A stretch of 64,000 bases of DNA from Bradyrhizobium sp. Leo170. GTDB lineage: Bacteria; Pseudomonadota; Alphaproteobacteria; Rhizobiales; Xanthobacteraceae. The stretch spans positions 1-64,000 of the forward strand of contig NZ_PSRR01000007.1 in the NCBI RefSeq assembly GCF_004296405.1, read 5' to 3'. The notes beneath the pieces were generated by a model that did no database searches, had not been told where the DNA came from, and saw nothing but the letters and a program-made list of their open reading frames with translations. Of the stretch, positions 53,329 to 62,318 are shown piece by piece (position 1 is the stretch's first letter; each line of letters begins with the position of its first letter). The translations under genes were made by a program, and so were the position numbers.

Positions 53329-53865
53329 TTACTCATCGACCTCGACCGTTTCCCCTTCCGCGCCTGACAAGCTCGCAAGGCTTTCTTCGAGCGCGCCCAG
53401 CATCGCCTGCAGTTCAGCAAGCTTGCGCGCGCCGTAACGTTTTGTAATGGCGGCGTAGATCGCTTCCGATGTCGGCGCGACCGCTTCGATCAGCTTCAAT
53501 CCCTTCGGCGAGATCGACACCACGGCGCGCCGCAGGTCCGCCTCCGCCGAACGGCGCTCGATCAGCCCGCGCGCCTCGAGGTCACGCAGGATGCGCGACA
53601 GGCTCGGCCCGAGCAGGAAGGCGAGCCGCGCGAGATCGGTGACCTCGATCGCCTCCACCGACGTCAGCGCGCGCAGGATGCGCCATTGCTGCTCGGTCAG
53701 CCCGTGATAGCGCAGGGAGGGACGGAACTGCCGCATCACGGCCTCACGCGCACGCAAGAGCGACATCGGCAACGAGCGGGAAAATTCACGCATCGGCCCA
53801 CGCCGCCTCGTCTCTGCCGCCGCGCGCGGCCGCGAACCGTTCAATGATGATTTCTTACCCGCCAT
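53329..53865 (-). CDS. hpaR: MarR family repressor HpaR
   Basis: A 178-residue MarR-type regulator with winged helix in LTEQQWRILRALTSVEAIEVTDLA and LGPSLSRILRDLEARGLIERR. Its N-terminal half (MREFSRSLPMSLLRAREAVMR) is typical of HpaR, the repressor of homoprotocatechuate degradation. The first 20 residues are basic and variable. The start at 53865 follows the family; the frame is open to 53916. It diverges from hpaF, with a perfect TTAACATGTTAA palindrome between them. Confidence 0.9.
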   Translation of the reverse strand: MAGKKSSLNGSRPRAAAETRRRGPMREFSRSLPMSLLRAREAVMRQFRPSLRYHGLTEQQWRILRALTSVEAIEVTDLARLAFLLGPSLSRILRDLEARGLIERRSAEADLRRAVVSISPKGLKLIEAVAPTSEAIYAAITKRYGARKLAELQAMLGALEESLASLSGAEGETVEVDE

Positions 53866-53916
53866 CGCCAATCTTTTGCGGCGCAACAAAGCGCAAATCA
53901 ATTTACGCCGATACAC

Positions 53917-53928
53917 TTAACATGTTAA
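53917..53928. promoter_or_regulatory. Likely HpaR operator
   Basis: TTAACATGTTAA is a perfect 12-bp palindrome in the 92-base gap between the divergent hpaR and hpaF, a position suited to repression of both by a dimeric MarR protein. Confidence 0.6.
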
Positions 53929-53957
53929 TCATTCCAGCGCACCATGAGTGATCCGCC

Positions 53958-54356
53958 ATGCCGCATTTCACCATCGAATATTCGGCCAACCTGGATTCCC
54001 ACCTCGACATGGGCGAAGTCGTCGAACTCGTGCGCAAGGCGGCGGTCGAGACCGGCATCTTCCCGCTCGGCGGCATCCGCGTTCGCGCCATCAGATGCGA
54101 GCACTACGCGATCGCCGACGGACGAAACGTTTACGGCTTTCTCGACATGGTGCTGCGGCTCGGCGAAGGCCGCGATCTCGCAACCCGCAAGAAGGCGGGA
54201 GAACATATCTTCAGAGCGCTATCGACTTATCTCGACCCGGTATTCGCGAGCAGCAAATTTGCGCTGTCGTTCGACATGCAGATCAACGACAAGGAGACGA
54301 GCTGGAAGCGCAACAATATCCACGATGCGCTGAAGGTGGAGACTGTCCATGGATAA
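53958..54356 (+). CDS. hpaF: 5-carboxymethyl-2-hydroxymuconate isomerase HpaF
   Basis: A 132-residue tautomerase-fold isomerase of the homoprotocatechuate meta-cleavage pathway. It begins MPHFTIEYSANLD; the proline after Met is the catalytic base once Met is removed. Length and the end (SWKRNNIHDAL) match the family. It is first in the hpaF-hpaE-hpaD run, and its stop overlaps the hpaE start by 8 bases. Confidence 0.93.
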   Translation: MPHFTIEYSANLDSHLDMGEVVELVRKAAVETGIFPLGGIRVRAIRCEHYAIADGRNVYGFLDMVLRLGEGRDLATRKKAGEHIFRALSTYLDPVFASSKFALSFDMQINDKETSWKRNNIHDALKVETVHG

Positions 54357-55890
54357 AGCGAGGCCGAAATCGGCCGAATTATTCCAGGCCAACCGCGACC
54401 GCGCCGCGCCGCTGCTGGCGAAGCTGAAGGCGGAGGGAATCGGCCACATGATCGACGGCAAGACGGTGCCGTCGATCTCCGGCCAGACATTTGAGACGAA
54501 GTCGCCGATCGACGGCGCCGTGCTGGCAACCGTCGCGCGCGGCAATGCCGAGGACATCGATCGCGCCGCGACCGCGGCCGCCCTCGCCTTCAAATCCTGG
54601 CGCGACATGTCGGCCTCGATGCGGCGCAAGCTGCTCAATCGCGTGGCCGATGCGATCGAGGATCATGCCGACGATATCGCCGCGCTCGAATGCATCGATA
54701 CCGGCCAGGCACATCGCTTCATGGCGAAAGCCGCGATCCGCGCGGCCGAGAACTTCCGCTTCTTTGCCGACAAATGCGCCGAGGCCAGAGACGGCCTCAA
54801 CATGCCGAGCGAAGAGCACTGGAACATCTCCACGCGGGTGCCGATCGGTCCGGTCGGCGTGATCACGCCGTGGAACACGCCGTTCATGCTGTCGACCTGG
54901 AAGATCGCGCCCGCGCTCGCCGCCGGCTGCACGGTGGTGCACAAGCCCGCGGAATGGTCGCCGGTGACGGCTGATCTATTGGCGAAGCTGGTGAAGCAGG
55001 CGGGCGTGCCCGACGGCGTGCTCAACACCGTGCACGGTTTCGGCGAGGAGGCCGGCAAGGCGCTGACCGAGCATCCCGCGATCAAGGCTATCGGCTTCGT
55101 CGGCGAGAGCGCGACCGGGTCCGCGATCATGGCCCAGGGCGCGCCGACGCTGAAGCGTGTACATTTCGAACTCGGCGGCAAGAACCCGGTGATCGTGTTC
55201 GAGGACGCCGATCTCGAGCGCGCGCTCGATGCCGTCGTGTTCATGATCTACTCGCTAAACGGCGAGCGCTGCACCTCCTCGAGCCGTCTCCTGGTGCAAG
55301 AGAGCATCGCGGAGAAGTTCATCGAGAAGCTCACCGCGCGGGTCAAGGCGCTGAAGGTCGGCCATCCCCTCGATCCCGCAACCGAGATCGGACCGCTGAT
55401 CCATGAGCGGCATCTGGCAAAGGTCTGCTCCTATTTCGACGTGGCGCGGCAGGAAGGCGCGACGATCGCGGTCGGCGGCAAACCGCATGACGGGCCAGGC
55501 GGCGGACATTATGTGCAACCGACGCTCGTCACGGCTGCGCATTCCAAGATGCGGGTGGCGCAGGAAGAGGTGTTCGGGCCGTTCCTCACCGTCATCCCGT
55601 TCCGCGACGAGACCGACGCCGTCGAGATCGCAAACGGCGTGCAGTATGGCCTCACCGGCTATGTCTGGACCGGTGACATGGGCCGTGCCCTGCGAGTGGC
55701 GGATGCGCTCGAAGCCGGCATGATCTGGCTCAACTCGGAAAACGTCCGGCACCTGCCAACGCCATTCGGCGGGATGAAATCGTCAGGCATCGGCCGCGAC
55801 GGCGGCGATTATTCGTTCGACTTCTACATGGAAACCAAGCACGTCTCGCTGGCACGCGGGACGCATAAGATACAGAGACTGGGAGTGTAG
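54349..55890 (+). CDS. hpaE: 5-carboxymethyl-2-hydroxymuconate semialdehyde dehydrogenase HpaE
   Basis: A 513-residue NAD-dependent aldehyde dehydrogenase. The general-base Glu is in HFELGGKNPVIVFEDA and the catalytic Cys in NGERCTSSSRLLVQ. PWNTPFMLSTWKIAPALAAG and the C-terminal GGMKSSGIGRDGGDYSFDFYMETK are typical. With HpaF and HpaD flanking it, the substrate should be the ring-cleavage semialdehyde made by HpaD. It is coupled to hpaF by overlap; a family B repeat follows. Confidence 0.93.
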   Translation: MDKARPKSAELFQANRDRAAPLLAKLKAEGIGHMIDGKTVPSISGQTFETKSPIDGAVLATVARGNAEDIDRAATAAALAFKSWRDMSASMRRKLLNRVADAIEDHADDIAALECIDTGQAHRFMAKAAIRAAENFRFFADKCAEARDGLNMPSEEHWNISTRVPIGPVGVITPWNTPFMLSTWKIAPALAAGCTVVHKPAEWSPVTADLLAKLVKQAGVPDGVLNTVHGFGEEAGKALTEHPAIKAIGFVGESATGSAIMAQGAPTLKRVHFELGGKNPVIVFEDADLERALDAVVFMIYSLNGERCTSSSRLLVQESIAEKFIEKLTARVKALKVGHPLDPATEIGPLIHERHLAKVCSYFDVARQEGATIAVGGKPHDGPGGGHYVQPTLVTAAHSKMRVAQEEVFGPFLTVIPFRDETDAVEIANGVQYGLTGYVWTGDMGRALRVADALEAGMIWLNSENVRHLPTPFGGMKSSGIGRDGGDYSFDFYMETKHVSLARGTHKIQRLGV

Positions 55891-55895
55891 TACGC

Positions 55896-55977
55896 CGTCA
55901 TTCCGGGGCGATGCGAAGCATCGAGCCCGGAATTTCGAGATTCCGGGTTCAGCCCTGCGGGCTGCCCCGGAATGACG
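55896..55977. repeat. CGTCATTCCGGGGC-type repeat, family B
   Basis: CCGTCATTCCGGGGC and GCCCCGGAATGACG form the ends of an 82-base palindromic unit with an inner CCCGGAATTTCGAGATTCCGGG dyad. It sits between hpaE and hpaD and ends 21 bases before the hpaD start. Confidence 0.8.
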
Positions 55978-55998
55978 ACCTCAAGCAGGGAAACATCG

Positions 55999-56982
55999 AT
56001 GCCTGTTCCGCAGCACGTCTTTGATCCGCCGTTCAACATCATCCGCTGCAGCCACGTCGTGCTCGACGTGACCGACCTCGCCGCCAGCCGCGCGTTCTAT
56101 GAGGCCACCGTTGGGCTACATGTCGAGGACGCGGACGACAAGACGGTTTATCTGCGCGGCTCCGAAGAGCATCAGCATCACTCGCTGGTGCTGCGCAAGG
56201 CGCCTGTAGCAGCCTGCAGCCGGCTCGGCTTCAAAGTCGGCAATGATGCTGACCTCGACAAGGCGGCGGCGTTCTTCTCCGAGCACGGCATCGACTATCG
56301 CTTCGTCGACCAGCCGTTCCAGGGCCGCGCCTTGCAGTTCTCCGATCCATTCGGCTTCCAGCTCGAGCTCTATGCGACGATGGACAAGCGCCCGCACCTC
56401 TTGCGCCGTTACGACCTCTACAAGGGCTGTCATCCGCAACGGCTCGACCATTTCAATATCTTCGCCGCCGAGCTGCAGGACACCATCGATTTCTATGCAC
56501 GGCTCGGCTTTCGTCTCACCGAATATGGCGAGGAAGACGGCCCGAACGGACGCATCGCCGCGGCATGGATGCATCGCAAGGGCAATGTGCACGACCTCGC
56601 CTTCACCAACGGCAAAGGCCCTCGCCTGCACCATTTCGCCTATTGGGTGCCGACTGCAATGAACGTCCTGCATCTCTGCGACGTGATGGCCTCCAGCGGC
56701 TTCCTGAAGAACATGGAACGCGGCCCCGGCCGCCACGGCATTTCCAATGCGTTCTTTCTCTATGTCAGGGATCCCGACGGCCATCGGCTCGAGCTTTACA
56801 CCAGCGACTATTTCACGGGAGATCACGACCATGAGCCACTGCGTTGGTCGCTGAAGGACCCGCGGCGGCAGACGTTGTGGGGCGCGCCCGCCCCGCGTTC
56901 CTGGTTCGAGCAGGGCTCGCCGTTCACCGGACAGACGGTGCGCGAGCCGCTGTTCATTGCCGACGTGACGATTGCGGATTGA
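55999..56982 (+). CDS. hpaD: Homoprotocatechuate 2,3-dioxygenase HpaD (VOC type)
   Basis: A 327-residue extradiol dioxygenase with two vicinal-oxygen-chelate modules. The metal ligands are H151 in RLDHFN, H211/H212 in RLHHFAYW and E265 in GHRLELYTSDY, followed by TGDHDHEP. It matches the Fe/Mn homoprotocatechuate dioxygenase of Gram-positive bacteria more closely than the LigB-type HpaD of enterobacteria. The C-terminal tail is shorter than in that relative. AGGGAAA lies before ATG 55999. It opens the ring that HpaE then processes. Confidence 0.92.
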   Translation: MPVPQHVFDPPFNIIRCSHVVLDVTDLAASRAFYEATVGLHVEDADDKTVYLRGSEEHQHHSLVLRKAPVAACSRLGFKVGNDADLDKAAAFFSEHGIDYRFVDQPFQGRALQFSDPFGFQLELYATMDKRPHLLRRYDLYKGCHPQRLDHFNIFAAELQDTIDFYARLGFRLTEYGEEDGPNGRIAAAWMHRKGNVHDLAFTNGKGPRLHHFAYWVPTAMNVLHLCDVMASSGFLKNMERGPGRHGISNAFFLYVRDPDGHRLELYTSDYFTGDHDHEPLRWSLKDPRRQTLWGAPAPRSWFEQGSPFTGQTVREPLFIADVTIAD

Positions 56983-57072
56983 GCGAGCCGATGTCTCCGC
57001 CTCGTCTGGAGATCGAGGCCGAAGCCGTCGGCGTGTTGCGCAACGCCGTTGTCGACGAAGCATAAGAAGCAG

Positions 57073-58713
57073 ATGGATAGCAAGATGAGTTCAGCCAGCG
57101 GCGGCGAAGCGATCGTCAACGGCCTCGTCGCCCACGGCGTCGACACGGTGTTCGGCCTGCCCGGCGCGCAAATCTATGGCCTGTTCGACGCCTTCCATCA
57201 GGCGCAGCTCAAGATGATCGGCGCGCGGCACGAGCAGGCCTGCGGCTACATGGCCTTCGGCTATGCGCGTTCGAGCGGCCGCCCGGGCGTGTTCAGCGTG
57301 GTGCCCGGCCCCGGCGTGCTCAACGCCAGCGCGGCGCTGCTCACCGCCTTCGGCTGCAACGAGCCGGTGCTCTGCCTCACCGGGCAGGTGCCGACCGCGT
57401 TCCTCGGCAAGGGCCGCGGCCATCTGCACGAGATGCCGGACCAGCTCGCGACGCTGCGCACCTTCGTGAAATGGGCCGATCGGATCGAATATCCCGATGC
57501 GGCGCCGGCGATGGTGTCGCGCGCATTCCAGGAAATGCTGTCGGGCCGGCGTGGACCGGCGTCGCTCGAGATGCCCTGGGACGTCTTCACCCAGCGTGCC
57601 GCAGTCGCGCCATCAAAGCCGTTCGAGCCGTTTCCGTCGCCACTGCCCGACCCTGACCGGATCAAGGCGGCGGCCGCGCTGATCGCGGCGAGCAAGACGC
57701 CGATGATCTTCGTCGGCAGCGGCGCGATCGAGGCGGGAGAGGAAATCCTCGAGCTGGCAGAAATGATCGATGCGCCCGTCGTCGCCTTCCGCAGCGGCCG
57801 CGGCATCGTCTCCAATGCGCATGAGCTCGGGCTGACCATGGCGGCCGCTTACAAATTGTGGCCGACGACCGATCTGATGATCGGGATCGGCACCCGCATG
57901 GAATTGCCGGCCTCAGGATTCCGCTGGCCGTACCAGCCCGACGGCATCAAATCGATCCGCATCGACATCGATCCGGTCGAAATGCGTCGGCTCACGGCTG
58001 ATGCCGCCATCGTGAGCGACGCCAAAGCCGGCAGCGCCGAGTTGCTGGCGGCCCTACGCAAGACTGGTCTTGGCAAGAGCAGCGGCCGACGCGCGGCAAT
58101 CCGCGAAGCGACCGCGGCGGCCGCGCGCGAAATCCAGCGCATCCAGCCGCAGATGGCTTACCTGAAGATTCTCCGCGAGGTGCTGCCTTCGAACGCTGTT
58201 GTCACCGACGAGCTCTCACAGGTCGGTTTCGCCTCCTGGTATGGCTTTCCCGTCTACGAACCGCGCACCTTCATCACCTCGGGCTATCAGGGCACACTCG
58301 GCTCCGGCTTTCCGACCGCGCTCGGCGCCAAAGTCGCCAATCCCGACAAGCCGGTGGTGGCGATCACGGGCGACGGCGGTTTCATGTTCGGTGTGCAAGA
58401 GCTTTCCACCGCCGTACAGTGTCGCATCGGCGTGGTGACGCTAGTGTTCAACAACAACTCTTACGGTAATGTGCGGCGCGACCAGCGCGAGCGTTTTGAC
58501 GGCCGCGTGGTGGCGTCGGACCTCGTCAATCCGGATTTCGTCAAGCTCGCGGAGTCCTTTGGTGCCGGAGCTGCGCGCGTCACCTCGCCCGATCATTTCC
58601 GTCCCGCGCTGGAAAAGGCGCTGGCCGACGGCGGGCCCTATGTGATCGCGATCGAGGTGCCGACGGATTCGGAAGTGAGCCCGTGGGCGTTTATTCATCC
58701 GGCCAAACCCTGA
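57073..58713 (+). CDS. ThDP-dependent enzyme, acetolactate synthase family
   Basis: A 546-residue thiamine-diphosphate enzyme. The catalytic Glu is E54 in ARHEQACGYMAFGYAR and the cofactor motif is GDGGFMFGVQELSTAV ... FNNNSYGN. Members include acetolactate synthase, benzoylformate decarboxylase and oxalyl-CoA decarboxylase; the name cannot be set from sequence alone. The gene follows hpaD by 90 bases on the same strand, so it may act on an aromatic 2-oxo acid or downstream oxo acid. I chose ATG 57073 (AAGAAG upstream); 57085 and 57049 are alternatives. Confidence 0.85.
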   Translation: MDSKMSSASGGEAIVNGLVAHGVDTVFGLPGAQIYGLFDAFHQAQLKMIGARHEQACGYMAFGYARSSGRPGVFSVVPGPGVLNASAALLTAFGCNEPVLCLTGQVPTAFLGKGRGHLHEMPDQLATLRTFVKWADRIEYPDAAPAMVSRAFQEMLSGRRGPASLEMPWDVFTQRAAVAPSKPFEPFPSPLPDPDRIKAAAALIAASKTPMIFVGSGAIEAGEEILELAEMIDAPVVAFRSGRGIVSNAHELGLTMAAAYKLWPTTDLMIGIGTRMELPASGFRWPYQPDGIKSIRIDIDPVEMRRLTADAAIVSDAKAGSAELLAALRKTGLGKSSGRRAAIREATAAAAREIQRIQPQMAYLKILREVLPSNAVVTDELSQVGFASWYGFPVYEPRTFITSGYQGTLGSGFPTALGAKVANPDKPVVAITGDGGFMFGVQELSTAVQCRIGVVTLVFNNNSYGNVRRDQRERFDGRVVASDLVNPDFVKLAESFGAGAARVTSPDHFRPALEKALADGGPYVIAIEVPTDSEVSPWAFIHPAKP

Positions 58714-58717
58714 CACT

Positions 58718-58822
58718 GTCATTCCGGGATGCGCCGAAGGCGCAGGCCCGGAATCCATGGCGCCACCGGGTAACGCGGTGAAATGGATTCCGGGCTCGCG
58801 CTACGCGCGCCCCGGAATGACG
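58718..58822. repeat. CGTCATTCCGGGATG-type repeat, family B
   Basis: A 105-base palindromic unit beginning GTCATTCCGGGATGCG and ending CGCGCCCCGGAATGAC, with inner GGCCCGGAATCC and GGATTCCGGGC. It lies between the convergent ThDP-enzyme and alkB genes. Confidence 0.8.
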
Positions 58823-58829
58823 GGGGAAG

Positions 58830-59480
58830 CTATCGCGTCTTGCGAAAGGTGAGATTGATCCGCTGCCGACCGAGCACCGCGTGCTCACCGTCGGCGAGCG
58901 GCGCGACGCCGTGGAAGAACAATCGCGATGGCCCGCCCCACACCACGACATCCCCATGCGTCAGCCGATACCGAGCCGTCTTGTCGCTGCGCTTTGGCCC
59001 ACCAAACAGGAAGATCGCGGGAAGGCCAAGCGACACCGAGACGATCGGCGCCGCGAAATCCGTCTCGTCCTTGTCCTGGTGCAGCGACAGTCTTGCGCCT
59101 GGTTCGTAACGATTGACCAGGCAGGCATCCGGCGCAAAACCGCCAAAGCCGCCTTCCGCCGCCGCCTCGCGCGCCAGGCGCACGAGCACCGGCGGCATTG
59201 CGGGCCACTGCTTTCCGGATTCCGGATCAATGCTGTCGTAACGATAGCCGCTGCGATCGGTGACCCAGCCGACCGCGCCGCAATTGGTCATCGCCACCGA
59301 CATCTGATAACCGCCGGGCGTAAACATGCGCCGAAACGGCGCCTGCGCGAGGATCTCGCGCAACGCCGGGATCAGCTCGGCTTCGACGGCATGCGCAAAT
59401 CCGCGCACGATCATCGCGCCTTCCGCGATCACCTCCCGCGCCGGACGCTCGGCAACGCTATCGAATAAATCAGCGGTCAA
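58830..59480 (-). CDS. alkB: Alpha-ketoglutarate-dependent dioxygenase AlkB
   Basis: A 216-residue Fe(II)/2-oxoglutarate dioxygenase that removes alkyl lesions such as 1-methyladenine and 3-methylcytosine from DNA. Iron ligands are H134-x-D136 (LHQDKDE) and H190 (LFFHGV). TPGGYQMSVAMTNCG and GDVVVWGG match the E. coli protein closely, and the length is identical to it. The start is uncertain: no ATG is available, so I use TTG 59480; a TTG at 59528 would add 16 residues. It is not next to ada in this window. Confidence 0.93.
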   Translation of the reverse strand: MTADLFDSVAERPAREVIAEGAMIVRGFAHAVEAELIPALREILAQAPFRRMFTPGGYQMSVAMTNCGAVGWVTDRSGYRYDSIDPESGKQWPAMPPVLVRLAREAAAEGGFGGFAPDACLVNRYEPGARLSLHQDKDETDFAAPIVSVSLGLPAIFLFGGPKRSDKTARYRLTHGDVVVWGGPSRLFFHGVAPLADGEHAVLGRQRINLTFRKTR

Positions 59481-59555
59481 ACCACAACACTCGCGTTGGT
59501 CCCGAGGTGGTGGCGGATCCGCGCACAATCAACCACCCGATTTCCGATATTGCGG

Positions 59556-59633
59556 CGTCATTGCGAGCGCAGCAAAGCAATCCATCTCTCCGCCCGCTGC
59601 GGCATGGATTGCTTCGCTGCGCTCGCAATGACG
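59556..59633. repeat. CGTCATTGCGAG-type repeat, family C
   Basis: A near-perfect inverted repeat: CGTCATTGCGAGCGCAGCAA, GCAATCCAT, then ATGGATTGC and TTCGCTGCGCTCGCAATGACG. It lies between the alkB start and the end of the DUF2848 gene. Confidence 0.8.
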
Positions 59634-59646
59634 ATGGGGCGACTAT

Positions 59647-60331
59647 CTACCCCCGCACCGGCAGCGTCACCACGTCATAGGCGTGGCGGATCGTTCGCTT
59701 CAGCACCGGATCCTCCAGCTCGAACTCGAACCGGCTCGCCGGGCGGATGCCGCCCTTGGCGGCGAAAGTGCCGCCGAACATGGCGCAGCCGTCGGGCAGG
59801 CCTTTGTCGCCGAAGCCGCGCGCGATCAGTTCCTTCACCGGCAGCATGCCGTCGAGCGTGCCTTCCTGGTAGAGCACGCGCTCGCCATCGATCCAGGCCC
59901 AGGAGCGCAGGATCATCTGGTCCCAGTGGTCGATGACGTCTTCGAGCTCCCAGAGTTCGGAGCCGATCGGCTTGTCGCACATCTGTTTTGAGACGGTGAC
60001 GCTGTAGCTCTCGACTTTGCGGTCGGTGTGATCGGAGCCGCAGCCGACGAAGATGCGGCCCTGCCAGCCGATCAGCACGAACTCGACCTCGCCGCTGGAA
60101 TCTTCGCCGCAGACTTCGATCGTGTCCTCGGTGGTCAGCCGCCGCGCTGAGCAGCGGTAATAGATCGGCGTCGTGGCCGGCCTTGCAATTCCGATCGCTT
60201 CAAGCTCGGCGATATGCTTGTCGCGCGCCACCGGATCGCGGCCGGTCCAGCCGGCGATCAGCCTGGTCGATGGCGAGCGTCAGTGGCGTCGCCATGCCCT
60301 TGTCGTCGAGGGTGAAAGCGAGGTCATACAC
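59647..60331 (-). pseudogene. DUF2848 family gene with a frameshift near 60262
   Basis: Two frames together make a full DUF2848 protein (usually about 220 residues). The first, from GTG 60331, reads VYDLAFTLDDKG and continues to Gln at 60263-60265. Translation then leaves the family, but resumes one base on as LIAGWTGRDPVARDKHIAEL to the stop at 59647, with the remaining 200 or so residues intact (GSDHTDRKVES, QMCDKPIGSELW, FGGTFAAKGGIRPA). One extra base at 60262, or two missing ones, explains it. Either a fresh mutation or a sequencing error is possible. The start overlaps the amidase stop (GTGTATGA), as expected for an amidase-DUF2848 operon. Confidence 0.75.
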
Positions 60332-61673
60332 GGATGATGGTCTCCATTGCGGCCGCGATCTCGAAGATGCGGCGATCCGATCCGCCTGCGGCGGCGACCA
60401 TCAGACCTACCGGCACATCATCTTCACGATGGGCCGGCAGCGAGATGGCGCAGCCGTCGAGCACGTTGATCAACGTGCAGTTACGCAACGCGCGCAGATT
60501 CTCCGCGGTGAACGCCTTGTCGTCATCGAGGTCGGCGATCTTCGGCGGCGCATTGGCCGTGGTCGGCAGCAGCAGCGCATCATAGGGCGCGATGCGCTTC
60601 TCGGTGCGTGCGATGAAGGATTTTCGCGCATTGAGCAGATCGATGTAGTCGGCGGCCAGATATCCCTCGCCGCGCATGATGCGCGTGGCGACGCGGGGGT
60701 CATAGATGTCGCCCTTGCTGGCGAGCAGATAGCGATGCCAGGCATAACTCTCGGAAGCCGCGAAGCCGCCCTTGGCGTTCATGATGCCGACATCGAGGAA
60801 TTCCGGCACCTCGATCTTCTCGATCAGCGCGCCCGCCTTCGACAGCGCCGACAGCGCACTGTCGAACGTTTTTGCCACGGCATCATCGAGGTCATCGAGG
60901 GCAACCGTGGTCGGCACCGCGAACCGCAGACCTTTCACCGGCCGCGGCTGCAGCGGCGTCACCGGCTCGCTCGCGAGCACGGTGTCGAGCGTTGCGCAGC
61001 AGGCGACGGAATTGGCGAGCGGCCCGTAGCTGTCGAGCGAGAACGACAGCGGCACACCGCCATCGAGCGGGATACGCCGCTGCGTCGGCTTGTAGCCAAC
61101 GATGCCGTTGAAGGCCGCAGGGATCCGGCAGGAGCCGCCGGTATCGGTGCCAAGCGCGGCAAAGGCCATGCCGTCGGCGATCGAGACCGCCGCACCCGAC
61201 GACGAGCCGCCGGGCACATGGCCGACACTGCGGTTGTAAGCGCTCTTCGGTGTGCCGTAATGCGGATTGATGCCGATGCCGGAATAGGCAAATTCGGTCA
61301 TGTTGGTGCGGCCGATCACGACAAAGCCGGCCGCGCGAAGCCGCGCCACCACCGGCGCGTCGGCTTCCGCCGGCGCGGAATCCTCCAGCGCGCGGGAGCC
61401 GGCGCGGGTCACCTGCCCCTTGATGTCGAAGAGGTCCTTGATCGAGACGGGAATGCCGGCAAAGGGCGACGGCGCCGCATGCGCCTTGCGCAGGCGGTCC
61501 ATCGCATCGGCAGCCTCGAGCGCGGCCTCCTTGTCGACGTGGATGAAGGCGCGCTGCCCCTCGCCCGCGGGATCGGCGATCTTGGCGAGGCACTGCTCAA
61601 CCAGTTGGCGGGCCGTGAGGCGGCCGCTCTCGAGGTCTGCGGCGAGTGAGGCAAGGGTCGGATTGTCAGGCAT
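60324..61673 (-). CDS. Amidase signature family hydrolase
   Basis: A 449-residue amidase (GatA/AtzF-like fold) with a Ser-cisSer-Lys triad: K79 in VSIKDLFDIKG, S157 in PGGSSSGAAVS and nucleophile S181 in DTGGSCRIPA, 24 residues apart as usual. It is shorter than GatA and lacks other Gat genes nearby, so it is not the tRNA amidotransferase. The substrate is unknown. It overlaps the frameshifted DUF2848 gene downstream. Confidence 0.9.
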   Translation of the reverse strand: MPDNPTLASLAADLESGRLTARQLVEQCLAKIADPAGEGQRAFIHVDKEAALEAADAMDRLRKAHAAPSPFAGIPVSIKDLFDIKGQVTRAGSRALEDSAPAEADAPVVARLRAAGFVVIGRTNMTEFAYSGIGINPHYGTPKSAYNRSVGHVPGGSSSGAAVSIADGMAFAALGTDTGGSCRIPAAFNGIVGYKPTQRRIPLDGGVPLSFSLDSYGPLANSVACCATLDTVLASEPVTPLQPRPVKGLRFAVPTTVALDDLDDAVAKTFDSALSALSKAGALIEKIEVPEFLDVGIMNAKGGFAASESYAWHRYLLASKGDIYDPRVATRIMRGEGYLAADYIDLLNARKSFIARTEKRIAPYDALLLPTTANAPPKIADLDDDKAFTAENLRALRNCTLINVLDGCAISLPAHREDDVPVGLMVAAAGGSDRRIFEIAAAMETIIRV

Positions 61674-61900
61674 GGCTTTCGATTTCAGGTCTCTTCTGGC
61701 GTCGAACGTTGTTTGAGGCGCGGCGCGGCGGATTTGCCGCGTGGCGGACTATTGCCTGAGACAGGCTGGCATACAAGCGCGCTGTCGTCTTCGGAATACC
61801 GCCATGCGATTGCAAACGCTGGACCGTTGACGACGGATAGTCAATTGTCGCATCACGTTTTTGAACGAGGCCTGACGGCCTGATCCAGGGAGGATGCCGA

Positions 61901-62314
61901 ATGGCCGAAGCTGCACGCGCAAAACCGAAACCGACGCCGGAAACCCAGCATTTCTGGGATGGCACGCAGGTCGGCGAATTGCGCCTGCAGCGCTGCGACG
62001 CCTGCTCGCATGTCTACTTCCCGCCGCGCCCGTTCTGCCCGTCCTGCGCCTCGCGCAAGGTCAGCATGTTCAAGGCGAGCGGCAAAGGCACACTCTACAG
62101 CTACGTCATCAACCACCGTCCCGCCGCGCCCGGCTTCACGCCGCCTTACGCCATTGCGGTGGTCGAACTCGACGAGGGTCCGCGCATGATGAGCAACATC
62201 ATCGACTGCCCGCAGACGCCGGAAGCGCTCGAGCTCGACATGAAGCTGGAGGTCGCGTTCGAGAAGCTCGACGACAAGATCACGCTTCCTTTGTTCCGTC
62301 CGGCGAAGGGTTAA
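61901..62314 (+). CDS. DUF35 OB-fold / zinc-ribbon protein
   Basis: A 137-residue protein with an N-terminal zinc ribbon (C-DA-C ... FCPSC, four cysteines within residues 28-52) and an OB-fold (GKGTLYSYVINHRPAAPGF, MMSNIIDC). Such proteins form complexes with thiolases or hydratases in acyl-CoA and sterol side-chain metabolism. It ends 4 bases before the thiolase-like gene, so the two very likely act together. The 227 bases upstream must hold the promoter. Confidence 0.9.
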   Translation: MAEAARAKPKPTPETQHFWDGTQVGELRLQRCDACSHVYFPPRPFCPSCASRKVSMFKASGKGTLYSYVINHRPAAPGFTPPYAIAVVELDEGPRMMSNIIDCPQTPEALELDMKLEVAFEKLDDKITLPLFRPAKG

Positions 62315-62318
62315 AGAG

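Noticed and set aside
60183-61649. 488-codon rightward open frame opposite the amidase
   Set aside because: The composition is that of a reverse-frame shadow and the amidase on the other strand has an intact catalytic triad.
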